Shown here: one piece after another, positions 23,432 through 36,600 of the stretch
Numbering within the stretch: the stretch's first letter is position 1
Layout of the letters: each line of letters starts with the position of its first letter
The notes under the pieces: model-generated
Told to the model about the DNA's origin: nothing
The model's input: only the letters and a program-made list of their open reading frames with translations
The model's database searches: none
Source of the DNA: Bryum argenteum
Lineage: Eukaryota > Streptophyta > Bryopsida > Bryales > Bryaceae
NCBI GenBank assembly: GCA_037043015.1
Contig: CM073321.1
Span: forward strand, 30,110,101 to 30,174,100
Length of the DNA stretch: 64,000 nucleotides
Reading direction: 5' to 3'
Translations under genes and position numbers: made by a program

Positions 23432-24043
23432 CTATCTACTCTTGTACAGTACAGTTGCTGTCAAAGCTCGCAAAAGCCGGCGACGATACTTTCCATCCAT
23501 CTCAGAGTTGGCGAGAAACTTGCTAACACTTTGATAAGAAGAAAGAGGCAAAATGAAGGGCAACAACGCCGTGGAGATATTAGGGATGATGTTCCGAGAA
23601 TTATGAAAGTCCATCTCCCCCTTCCAAGACTTCGGGAAGTAACAGCACAAATCACCGTTCCGCCTATTCCTCCATTGGCAGTCATCAACCATTAGTATAC
23701 GATCGGGACGGCAAACTCTCCAAGTCGGGTGATCTTTCGTTAAGCGGAGCATAAGTTTTTGGCAGTAAGGGTACCAGTCTGGATTGTGGCACTTATTCCG
23801 TCCATAGACGAATAATAGCTTCGCTCGAATGTCATGGGGAAGCAAATAGTCAATAACAAGACGTAGTTGACCTATAGGCATAGAAGACCAGATGCCAACA
23901 TGAAAGTGCTTAAGGGGAATCCGAAGGAAAGAATGCAGCCCGGGCCGTCGACGGATTCTCTTTAAGTCGAACTGAGATGAGTGACTTCCTCCGTAATCTT
24001 CGAAGCAAAGGACACCGTTGACTGAGAACACAATCACGTTCTG
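23432..24043 (-). pseudogene. FCP1/NIF-like phosphatase domain with altered active site (exon or fragment)
   Basis: About 200 residues match the NIF (NLI-interacting factor, FCP1-homology) fold in order: NVIVFSVNGVLCF, RRRPGLHSFLR, VGIWSSMP, DRILMVDDCQWRN and CYFPKSW. An acceptor-like TATTTATGCAG precedes the first codon near 24043. In active family members the first motif is DxDx[TV]; here both aspartates are replaced (S and N), so phosphatase activity is unlikely. It lies downstream of and parallel to the larger FCP1-like gene, separated from its stop by 590 bp with no recognised 5' exons. It could be a duplicated last exon or the remnant of a neighbouring paralogue. Confidence 0.6.
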
Positions 24044-24634
24044 CATAAATACGACACATTCAGAAAATGTTAGCAAAAGAGATTAGGGTTACAAGTAGAA
24101 GAAGAATATCAGGGAATTCCCTCTCGTTGTAAGGACAGACAATCCCTTATAATCGATGGCAGTTAAAATGAACGCATAACAACGAATGAAAGACAATATA
24201 AGAGAATGGATTAGAAAAGGATGATGTCGAACAAAGTGAAACGTTTTGTATGATGTTTGAAGGTTCTAAGTAAACATACGTAGATATGGAAAACCAAGTG
24301 GCATACGAAATGAATGACCAAGTGTAATTAGAGAAAACTACTTTTAATGCCACTTACAAGCATTAGTGTCAAATGATATGGTCCAATCTACTCATCGGGG
24401 GATCACCCCATGTAAAAATGCGGATGTTGCTTATGGAGAATCGCTTCATAAAACAATTCCGGCTGCTAGTTTGAACTGACAATCAGCGTACTTGGGAACC
24501 AGAATGAAAGCAATGAAAGGTATGGGGCCGTCGACCCATGGATGTCCCAATACTGGTCATTTAGAAGTAGTATAGCACAAAATAGAATCTGTACAGGAGA
24601 CATATGCGAAGTTCGGAACGTAAAGAGTTATTTT
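24044..24634. other. Spacer between two FCP1-like units, with palindromes
   Basis: No coding signal. Two palindrome copies are present: CATCGGGGGATCACCCCATG at 24393-24412 and a diverged one at 24521-24540. Confidence 0.5.
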
Positions 24635-27600
24635 TTACGTAACATGTTGAGGACTTTCCTCTTCAGACGCTGGCGGTAGACCACCCTCAAGTGGGTTGTT
24701 CATGACAAATTCTGAAACTGTTAGACCCGAATGAAAAAGTCTTTGTAGCCAGGGCTTCAGGACGGAAAGTAAGAAGGTGTCCTGACTTCCTGCCCAAGAA
24801 CGAGGGTGTATCGCCGAGTGATTGGCATTCAAGATGCACTTCAGCGGAGTGTCGTCAATTAAGAGAATACGATCTGTGGAACTTAAAGAAAGACGACTCT
24901 GGACGACACGTAAATCCTTAAGCAAGAGGGGCTTATTAGGTGCCACCATGTAGGTCGAAGGCGTGCAGTCCTCTTGGGACAGCAGGAAAATCGCATCTGG
25001 TCGGAACGAGCAACCTTTTGTGATTCTGCTGACCATGTCTTTCACATTCTTCATGGTGGCGGAACTCCAAATGACCATAGATGCATTCGTATGAACAAAA
25101 TTCAGAAGCTCTGTACAGCCCGGTCTTGGAAATACAGGCCTCCCTCCCTTTTTAGAAAATTCGCCCCTCCAACAGAGCAACCCATTCAGGTCAAACACAA
25201 CTACGTATCGCGGTGGTAGTACCTTGGCTTTTTCTTCGACTGTCTTGGGCTTCTCGAGCGCCGTTGAGAGCCTCCCTGCAATGATTCATCTATTAAGTTA
25301 GAGGAAGAAATGTGGTTTGGCTTATACCGGAATTAACGAAGGAAGGACAGATTAGTATGTAGAGCATGTTGAGCGAAGAAAAATATATCTAACTAAAATG
25401 GAGGTAAGCAAAAATAACCTACGTACCCTTATTATCATGACACTCTTTATCTCGCTCCACAGGACTAACCACACTTGGTCCAGCGCATGATACCGGGCGA
25501 TCAAGCGATGGCACACTTACATGTGGACCTTGCTCGACCTGGTAACCAATATTAGTTAATTGCAGAAGCAGACGTTCAAATGCCTTAGGAAGTACAATAC
25601 ATTTAGAGACATCATGTTTAGAATAGAAATACAAAGAGGGACGCTACAAAAGGCTCTTGAAATCATTACCTCTTGAATAGCCTGTCTTGTAGACTTCCGC
25701 ATGACCTTTGAGGCCACCAATTCCGTAGATACGTTCTCCGAAGGACATCTCAGCTTCTCTCTAGCTTCACCTTCCATATCCAGTTCAGTCGGCATTCTCG
25801 TTGGTACATCCACAGTCGATTGTTTGATTGAACAGGCAACCATCGACAGAATCTGTAAAGGATCCTCACGAGGCCTGTCGTATGGATCCGGGGCACGTGG
25901 CACAATTGTAACTGAAGCATCGACCACAGGTACACCAACATCTGTACCCGAACATTCGAGAAGTACCGGAGACTCGTTATCGGTATCCGCATCAAGAACA
26001 AGAGGGGAAACCCGTGCTTCAGGTGGAGATTCTAAACATTGAACCTTTACCACTGAACTCATCGGGCGACCCCCCGATGATAGATGTGAACTCCCCGAGC
26101 CGAGTACGTCCGAGTAATCAGAAATGTTGCTGCGACCCACCTCCAGAAGACGGTCCGGCACGGTCGCCTCATCAGGGCCCACGGATTCCTGAAGTCTTCC
26201 TCCATCCGAATGCAAAGGAGACGGGTTGCGGAAGGGACTCATCTGAACGAGGTCAACTAAGGAGTCTTTCATGCATGGATCCAATGCCAGTTCACAGTCG
26301 ACCGTTGCATCTTTGTATGGTACTAGATGTTGACTTTCAGACTCCGGAGTTTCGATGGGGCGATCCACCGATGGGTCTTCTGACCTGGAAACTACAGAAT
26401 TCAGTGCACCTGATTCCACCCGCTCTGAATCGCGGAGGTCTGCATCGGGTTGAACATTCTCCGAGTCTATGTCCTCAGCAATTTCATTGTGGACGTGTGT
26501 AGTGTCTTCGAGTAGAGGCTGGCTGGGAGAACTTACTGATTCCATTAGGTCAGGAGTGTGGACACGAGCAACGACCGAACGAGGGGCAGAATTACCTCCG
26601 ACAATATCCACGGACTTCCTCTTCTTTGAAGGGACGTTGACCTGTATTGAAGCCGTATGAGTGAGCTCGTCACCGATTGATTGAAAACGGTGCAGATCAA
26701 AGGCAAGAAGGTTTTTTGGGATCCTTGAACATCGACTGTGGTCCGCATATTTAGTAGCTAAAGATACTGAATCCGAATACCCAGAGCCAGGCAAGTGAGC
26801 CCAGGAGATGGCATCAGTGAGATCAACATCATACTCAGGAAGATCCCCGACATACACATTCTCATACACGATCATTTTCTGCATGACAAGATTATTATCT
26901 TGAAATTTGGATGTCTATGAAATTATTGAGGAAGTATGTAATTAATTCGTTCTGATTGGGGTAACTATACATTTAATAGCAGCGCAGTATAGTTCATTGT
27001 CATACCGTGTTTGATTCCCTCTGAGAACCACCAACTTCGTCATGAGCAGTGGACCTAAATCCCAGAGACCGTGCAGCTGCCGGCTTGTTAGAAGTCGAAG
27101 CCTCGATCGGTGCAGACGCATCTTCAGCAACTTCGACGTCATCTACTTGTGTCGATACCTGACGGTCGCCATCATGTGCACGATCCTCGTCGGTATCGTC
27201 AGCGTCACCCGGAGCATCATCTTCGGCAGGGTCATCGTCATCGTTCTCACTGGAATCTGCAAGAAGTTGTGCCAGACGTCTGCTGGATCCTGCGCTTGCA
27301 TCTTTCATGATGACGTCCCACATTGATCTTGCAAGATGAGTGGAGGGAGCGATCGCATCGGCGTTGTTCACAAACTCCAATACAGTTGCAGTGTTCGTCT
27401 GAGGAAGATGAACATGGGGACAGCGGTCGGTCGCCCCATAGCATGATTAGTAGATGCAATGAAAAAATAACAGAGATACAAATCAGAGACATCGGTCGAT
27501 CGCCCCATAGTATGATTAGCAGAGGCAGGGGAGAAAAAACAGAAAAGCGAATTCAGTGTCGCGAGGGAAAAAATAGATTCTTACCAATCCAATATTCGTG

Positions 27601-30600
27601 ATGTTCGGTCCACCATGGACATTGATCAATAATACCCCGTCCCTAATGAAAGACTTGAGAATCTCCCTAGTAGTGCTGAGATTCAAGCACGGCTCGCCAA
27701 GACGTCGCCACTCTCGGTCCACAATATCCTTCATCCACACTCTCGCTCGATATACTCCTTCCAAAGAATTCCCAGTAGTATGTTTCTTCGTCAGCATCCA
27801 GTAGTCGAAGGCCTCTTGCCTACGCGATTCGGGGTTCTTCGCAAAGACAAAGACTATGTATGCAACATAGTCTCGTCCGATGCTGCTTCGGGGGAAATTG
27901 TCATCTGGGCAAGGAATGTAGTGAACGACGTGGTAGTCCCAGGCCTGCGAATTAAGTCTTGCGGACCGCGTATGAATCTCCTTCACAACTTCCACCATGC
28001 CGTCAAGGTCCGTCACAATGATAGCCGCTGCTACACAAGTGATGCGCTTCTTGTCGTCGAGCTCCTCGCAGGCATAAAAAATGCCAGTAAGTCTTCTGCC
28101 CTCCATAAGTCTAGCCTTAGTCTTGCCTTCAACAGTGGTAAAGCAGAAAACGAAAAACAGAACCTTGAGATGTCTATCAGCTAACCACTGTATGGTCACT
28201 TGCTCTTGGATAGCTAAATTGAGATCTCCCCTGAGCCAATCAAAACTCCGGCACTTGTATGATTTTCTGAAGAGTTCTTGAGGAGTCTGTTCGACAGGAG
28301 CCACTTTGACCGCTGCGTAAGACAGAAGGAGAGATTTGATGTTCGAAGGAAGGTCATTGTCTTTCGGATTCTTCACCAAGTTGTTGGTGCGTAGTTTGAG
28401 AAAATCCTCTCCCCCCGGTGAAGACTGTACTTTGTCAAGTAAAGACATCATGACACTGCGATCAATCTTCTTCTTGCGCTCGAACTTGTCCCAATCCGCA
28501 GCAGCGTAAGGAATGTACTCCAGCTTCTTGCTTGGAAGAGGTTTGCTCTCCACTAGGTACAGGAGTCCGTTCTTGAGGACTCGTAACCTCTTCTCCGTGT
28601 TGCAAAAGTCAACCATAGACATCAACGTCGCAGGTTCAGACTTGGAGTTCGTGCTCTTTACGCAAATTTTCTTCTTTTGAATGTATTGCGCCACTGTAGA
28701 GACATCTTCATTCCGCATCCCATGGAGAATTTTCAAGTCGTTCTCGACGAACGGCTTCCTCGGATTAACAGCGACTTCATGTGGAGCCGATTCCCTACCC
28801 CATTGATCAGGAAGACTCCCTGCCAACCACTCTTTCTCAATCTGAACCCAAACTTGGAAGTCGGGATCATCAAGATAAAGCAGTGGAACTCTTCCATCTC
28901 CTGCGTTCTTTCGTTGTGTACCATTACCAGCGAAGATGGCCTTCAGTTGAGGAAGGAATTCAGTCTGCAGGGAATGCCCAAATACATTTGGTAAACATGC
29001 GAAGTAATGGCAACATGACACTACGATAGTCATTAGAAAGCAGAACTAATACTAGAGAACTGCACACTTGAGTCTTATATGATCATCGCTAAGGCATCGG
29101 GGGATTGCCCGATGCTGGTATTATTGCAGAACTGCAAACTTGAGTCTTATATGATCATCGCTAAGGCATCGGGGGGCCGCCCTATGCTGCTAATAATGGA
29201 GAACTGCAAACTTAAGTCTTATATGATCATCGCTAAGGCATCGGGGGATCGCCCGATGCTGGACAAGAAATTATGAATCCTGTAAACATAGAATAATGAG
29301 TTATCTTGGCGGAGGAGAATGATCTGACCTTGAACTTGTCCGAGTGAACGCGCCCACACAGAGCTCGAGGAGGTTTTCCGCAATCCGTCCAAGCGACACG
29401 AGCATTAGAGAGTTGCTCAATATAAGTCTGTTCAGTCCTCTCACCAGCAACATCTTGATTCAGGACTCGCGAAAGATAGAGGAGCAACTTATGGTTCGAC
29501 AGATGGCACCACACAGGTATGATGGCAAAGTTCGATAGCAGATTCTTCTTCAGGTCCGAAATATGTTTCGGACCAAGCACGATTTTCTTGTGAGCTTCAA
29601 CAGTGTGCTGGCCAACAATGATGAAGAAGTGCGTATCTGCTGTGATCTCGCTCTCAACTGGTGCACGGTCGAAGTAAACTGGAGTACCTTTATTTCCGAA
29701 GGCCTTCAGCGGCAAGACAACCACCTGAGCACGGACGAGACTTATATCGAGGACAATGTCTATTGCCATCATTAAATGCTTAAGGCGATCCGGTACGAGC
29801 CTACAATAGACCATCTTCCCCGCTTCTGCAAGGTGTCTCAAACCTCATTTTTTTGTTTTTGTCTCCATTCGGTCCGGTTAGTGGCTAGTACTAGTTAAAT
29901 AGAGGAAATAAAAGCCCTTGTAACGGCCTACCCGGGTAATGACCGGGTAGGGTTAGCTTAACCAGAGACCTGCCTTCCCGGGAGCATCCTTAAGCTTAGT
30001 AGGCAGGATAGGGTAGGGGAACTTTTTTTTGAACTTTCTCTTGCTTTTTAGTTTCCGTTTTTAAACCAGGGCCCGGCCTCGCCGTGCTCAGTCCGGCCGC
30101 TGCATACCCGGGTAAGGCTTAGCTGACCCTTTGCGGGTTGACCTCAACCCGGGAAGGGGTGTCCTGATCGGACATGGCCTGATCGGGCATGGCCTGACCA
30201 GGCATGGCCCAGCCGGTTATGGTCCGGCCGGTTATAGCCCGGTCGGTTATGGATGGCCGGGGATGCCTGTCGGGTGGAAGGACGGGCGGGGCGGAGGAAC
30301 CACCGGCGGCGGCGCCGACAGTCTCGGGCTGACAAGCCCGTGATTAATACGGCGCCGCCAAAAGGTACAGCCACCTCCCCCACTCCCTTTTGTCGTTAGC
30401 GGCGCGGAGGGGGCCGTTACCCTCCTTTTTGCAACCCCCCCTTTCTTCCTCGTTTTGCGTGCGCTGTGCCGACTTTGCCGCTCCCCACATTCTCGCACGT
30501 TCCTGCTGTCGCAACCCTTGCTAGCTCACCTTAGCTTACACCAACTTTTTCCCAACTCTAGCAAGTGTCACGAGGGTGATGGTCTGGTTGGGGTACCCAA

Positions 30601-33600
30601 AAAGGTTGTCCCATGAACAATTGCACTCTATGCTGGTGTGACAAACATATCCATTTTTAAACTCTAATAGAATAAGACTTCATTAGATGTGGTTTTAGTT
30701 GTCTATACTTATAATGTATCAAGAAAAAAAATAAAAATTAAAAAAAATATTTTGAAGTAATTTTATTTGATTTTTTAGTTGAAAAAGTAAGTCATGTCCC
30801 AATAACCTAAAATCCATAGAATCAAGCAAATGGAATATCAACCAATTTTATTTTAATATGATTTTTGAATATGACCTACATCTTCTTGTATAGAATACAA
30901 AATAATTTATTTAATAATAAAAAAATTAATTCATTGTGCACTATAATGCCTGCAAATCCCCAAATTCAACACTTTTTCCCTCATCTATGAATGGATCCAA
31001 AAAAATTAAAAATCTAAAAGAAAATCAGAGGCATATATACTTTGATTTCAAAGAGGTGCATGATATTTTATTTTCTATTTTAGGGTCTTTTTACTTGATT
31101 AAAATGACTAAATTAGACAAACTTTGGAGGCTTTCAATAAAAATAACCTAATTAGTGTGTCCAAAAAGTGATACCCCAAGCTTACCATTGCCCACGAGCG
31201 CTAACTCTGCACATCCCCCACATGCACAAAGTTAGCTCTCCATACCAACCACCAAGCTCACCGCTTGGTTATCAATCCCTCCTACTCATGCAACCGGGAC
31301 TCAACCCCTTCGTAGGTAGCCAATGGTTAGGTGCGGACTTCCACTTATGTCCAAGGCCCAACTTGGTGGCACTCCCATACCACGCGGCCTAACCGCACTT
31401 GGTGGTGTCTCCTCACCACCGCCCATGACCACCATGGTGACCCCAAGGCCACCAAGTAATCACAACGCCGGCGGTGAGACACCACCCCACATCGGTAGCA
31501 CTCATGGTCCTCATTTTGCCTATATGAGTCCCCGTGGTGAAGCCCCAACACTAGCTCCCCCACCGGGACTCACCTTGTCCTATGAGCCACCGTGGTGAAG
31601 CCCCAACACTAGCTCCACCCACCGTGCCTCATTTTGCACTTTGAGTCCCCATGGTGGAGCCCCAACACTAGCTCCACCCATTGGGACTCACCTTGGCTTG
31701 GGAGTCCCCATGGTGAGGCCCCAACACTAGCCACACCACTGGGACTCCCACCTTGGTCACCACCAAGGCACCATGGGAGTGGGGAGGAGACCAGCCCTCC
31801 CCATAGTATACTCTGTGGGATTCGGCAGCCCCTGGTCCTAGGTGAAGGGCTGGACCCTCACACCTCTTAGTTTTGGAAGACCACCCAATCTCCCAATGCC
31901 TTAGCCGCTGGAAGGCCCCGGGAGACTTCCCGAACCTTCCAGGGCTCGTATCTACCTCGTCCCGCATCCAAACGCGACGAGCGACCACTCTATCGACATC
32001 TACTCGTCAAGTAGATGCCGATAGACACCTTACTTGCCTCATTCCGACAAGTATTGAGGGAGTTATGCCCCTCTGAAGATTCGGGAGTCCCGGGCCAGCT
32101 TCCCAGTCCAGCACTGTCCCTGGACAGCACTCCCTTTAGTCCCACAATCTTCCAACTCCCATAACTTTTAGCTCACACCTCCAAATGAGGTGCTCCTTAG
32201 CATCCCGGAATCGTGGCAACATGAGCTTCCATAATCTCATGTCCATTCCGTCGTGGCTCCTAGTCTCCGTGGGTGAGAGGCGTCTCCAACGCCCGGGGTC
32301 CTCTCCCACACTAGGCCCACTTAGGTTCCCTTCACCTTGGCACCCCAAGGCCCGGGCGTCACTCCGGTGTCCCCCTTGGGCCCTTGGTGTTGCGGGCACT
32401 CCTCAAGGAGAGGTGCGCGACACCTGCTCCACGTGGCCGCCCTGCACGCCGTAGCCCGGAGAATAGGAGTACGGAGACATGGCTGGAGAGCGGGCTTCAC
32501 GAATCCGGAGTAAAATTATCCAGGCTGGCATCCCAATGGCGGTGGATGCCCGAGCGCAGTTGGTGCAGGACCTGACGCGGATGGGGTGCGTGGGATTGTA
32601 CTGGGTACCCTGGAATGTGGAGGACGCAGGGATCATCGAGGAGGCCGTGTCCGGACAGGATCCACCGACTTTCGCCGACAACCCTGTCCGGGCCAAGCCG
32701 CATTTTTGGCAGGAGGCGTGCTGGAGAGCGACGTACGGCTTTCCGGATTCCTCCACCGGATACATCCAGGTGAGGAATGATCCCTCCCTCGGTGGGATGT
32801 TCCACAACCCCGCGCACGAGCACGACGGCTACCGAGTGTCAATGCTCGGGAGCGACGGCTGCTGAGGTTCACGGCCCCGATCCTCAACCCGGAGAAGCCA
32901 CAATTTGTTTCAAACCGACTCCTGAAGGCGATCGTGGAATCCTACCTGGGCCGGAAGCGCGTAGGATGGGGGCACATCCTCGAGGAGGTGATCGTCCAGG
33001 CTTCGAAGAAGACCGCCAGTGCGAAGGGTTGTCCCCTGGCACCATACGTGTACCATCTGTATGCGCATTACAAGTGCCTCAACCCGGGTGAGATCACCCT
33101 CCTCAGGATGCTTATGGAGGGCAGACGAGACATGTTTCCCGGGGAGCAGATTCCCGAGGTGGGAGTCCCTGCGGCGGCCAAGCTACTCCCCAGGATGCCT
33201 GCCCCCGGAGCAGGGGCACTTCCACCACCTCCACCTCCTGCACCACCAGGACCGCCGGGCCCAGGAGAGCAGAGGCCTCGGAGGACAGGGACGGTGGCAC
33301 CCCAACCAGGAGATGATGGAGCGCCAGGACCCGGTGCAGGAGGAGCGGCCATCCTTTGGCAAATGGAGGCAGCTCCGCAACCCCTCCCGGAGGGAGTCAC
33401 TCCACCCCGGCCAGCCGCCACACACCGGATGGCAACCCGGAGTGTAGCTGCAACCGGATCGAGCCACCAAGGCCCGACCCTGCCCGGATTGGAGGAGGGC
33501 TTTCCAGTAGCTATGACGACCCCTCCTGCCTCCGTAATTGCCTCCCCTCCGCCTCTCAGGCCAGTACAGGGGAACGACAGTGACGGAGAGGAGCTCCCCG

Positions 33601-36600
33601 TCCTACACCGGAGGAAATCCGGACGGGTCTTAAGGTTTGTGGAGGCTGAGTCTCCCTCTCTGCCAGGAGGACAGGAGGTAGAGACTGCAGTGCAGCCAGG
33701 AGAGGCTGAGGCGGGAGGAGCTCCCCCGCGAGGAAGTCCTACCCCGGAAGCGCAGACTCCAACTCGGGAAGTGCAGGCTGAGAGTATCCCTGCCGAAGTT
33801 CTTCTCCTGGCAGATAGTCCGGTAGGAGACCCCGTACCACCCCCAGCTGCGGAAGGAATCGAGTGGGGGGACCCAAAGTACGCAAAGATGAGGAGGGCGG
33901 ACCTCCCCTCCGAGAGTCCTCGACCCCAGATTCGGAGGAAGCTCACCAAACCCAGGGAGGGCACTTCCCCGACCCCCGCTGCTTCTCCTGTCGTCCGGGC
34001 CGAACCCCTCGAGCCGGTCGTCCGGGCAATCCCGGCAATCCAGCGAACCACTTCATCCGGAGAGGAAGACACCCGGAGGAAGGGAAAGAAGGTGATGGAG
34101 GAGTCCTCAGACTCGGAGGGAGAAGGGGCGACCGGACAGCACTCTCCTGTCCCCGCTACCCGGGTACAAAGGGAGACGGCACCGGCCAACGCCACCCGGT
34201 TACCCGGGTGGGATGACTTCACTCCTCGGAGGCCGGAGATTGATCCACGCCTTCCGGTGCCCCCATTCTGGATAACGGAGGAACACCCCCTGCAACCGAT
34301 TGCCCATGCCCTGCACGTATGCACGCAGGAGCATCTGCAGATGCATAAGGCCCTGCGCGGGATATCGGTAGCACTCCGGACCGGCCAGGTGGAGCGGTAC
34401 CCCGACATGGTGCGGGAGTTAGTCCAAGAAAATGCGGTAGCCCGGGCAAGCATTAACAAGGGGTCCCTCATCATCCTACGCCAAGCCCGGGAAATCCAGC
34501 AGTTGGAGGAGGAGCTGTCCAAGCAACAGGGGTACGCTCGGCAGCACCTTTTCGGGCTCAGGAGGTTTCTGTACGCACCTGGAGAGGCCCAACTGAAGGC
34601 TCAGCTGCTCGACGCCCAATTCCAGGCATCGAGATCGGACCTCCCAACCCGGATGGCCGCATACATAAAGAAGGCCGCGGAGAGGATGGAAGGAGCACTC
34701 CAGGAGATGAGAACCCTCATCGGGGAGATGGCTCGGGTTTTCCCCAAGGAAGCACCTCCACTTGAGGCATTGGAGGTTGCCCCTACCCGGGCCAACCCCG
34801 AGACAACCGAAACTGTCATGGGGGAGGAGGATGATTCGGCCGATCCTGTGGCAATGGAGGAGCCAGTTCCTCCAACCATCCTCAGCCCGGAGAAGGTCCA
34901 AACCGGTAGAGACACCCTGGCACCTCTCCATGAAGAAGGCCAAGGGAGGACGGAGCCGGCCAGGGGAGGAATACCCCCTGAGGAGAAGGCTCCCCGGGTA
35001 GAGGAGGTAGGCAGTGGGGTGAGGGCTACCTCACCCGCCCCACTGGACCGGATTGTGGCCCCCAGGGACGAGGGCCCTGCTCCCGCCCCGGAGGCCACGA
35101 TCCAACCAGGGGAAGAGGGAAGGACCGACCTCCGCCCACCCGGACAGGGACCGGAGGCATCACCATCCCTCCTAGGACCGGAGGCAGTTCCCCTATCCGG
35201 ATCCCCTGCTTGTGAGGCATCCCCGGGTTAACCCACACCTCGGAGACTACCCTCGTTCCCGAGGAGCTGGTGGAGGTCCCGGAGACCGGGGAGGTGATTC
35301 CGGATACCTCGGCCCCCACCCCTTCCTGAGATACGGAGATCGTGGAGGGTGGGGGATCCTTCCCGGTACGAAGAAGAGATCACCTCCCAACCCGGGCCGA
35401 AGGTGCAGGTAGACAGCACCTCCGCGACTGCCGAGGCGCTGTAATCGTCAGAATGGAGGAGGACGACTAAGGCTGAGGTAGTTGTTGGCGGATACCTCGG
35501 ACCAAGGTTAGGTTAGAATTAGTGCTTTTATTGCAGTTAGGAGAATGACGGCGCTAGACTGACAGTGGGACGGATTTAGAAAGGTTTCCTGGCGAGGGAT
35601 TTTTTGTCCTCTTCTGGGATGCCAGGGAGGATCTGCTACTTAGCCGAGGGAAGGATACTCCCTCGGGGTCTTTTTGTGCCTTTGCAATACCCTAATTCAT
35701 TGCAAGTACGCCTCTTTCTCATTTCCCTCGTGTGTGTGTGTGTGCGTGGTTGTTTCTCCTTCTCGTTTCCTGTCTTGCATGCGGGGTCAGGGTGTTTGCG
35801 GAGTTCAGAGGACCCTTGCTATCCGGGCAAGAGAGAACGGTTCCGTCTTTAAACGGAGAGTAGTAAAGAGGGTAGAGAAGCTGGCAGGGGAGGAGTGCGG
35901 CTAGCGAACGGCACCTGCCACTTAGGGTACCGCCCGGTCTCTCCGTGTAAGCGTCCGGGACTACAGCGGCTAGGAAGGGATTCTGGTCGCTCAACCGACT
36001 CCCGAGAACACCATCGGTTGAGTCCCCCTGGATTGCTGAAGTCCGGATAGGCAGGTTTGTCTGTAGGTGATAACGGTGAACTCCGGGTCAGTCGCACCCC
36101 CCCCAGTCCAGTAACCCGGGATCTACTAACCCGGGTAGTGAGTTGTGATAACTGGACCATAGGAGAACCGGATACCAACCTTTGTGACATGCGTGCGGGT
36201 CTAGAGCCCGGGCGTAGAGGGAGGTATAAGGGAAGTTCCTAACAGGGTAAGGAGAGAGAGAGAGAGTCGATGACCTTTCCGGTCACGTTAATCAACGGGA
36301 AAAGTGGTCTAATCCCCCACTTATCTAAATCCGGGAAGATCCCTCTGAGGTGAATACAGAGGCTAAGCTAAACCACAAAAACCACACCCCTTCCCTTCTC
36401 CTGTCCGGGTAGCTCTTCCAGGACATGATGCAGGGTACAGGGGTGATCTGAAAATACCCGGATAGCACAAATCCGGGTTGGCTCACTGGTCGAAATTGTT
36501 GTTCTTGTACTTCACAGGATCTCCGTGGACGAAAACTCGGGTTCTTGTTTGGGAAACCTCTTTTACCACGAAAAAGGGTTATCCGGACACGAATCAGGAA

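Noticed and set aside
33068-34522. 484-codon minus-strand frame opposite the gag-like gene
   Set aside because: High GC removes stops on the opposite strand; the plus frame has the clearer domain architecture and start.
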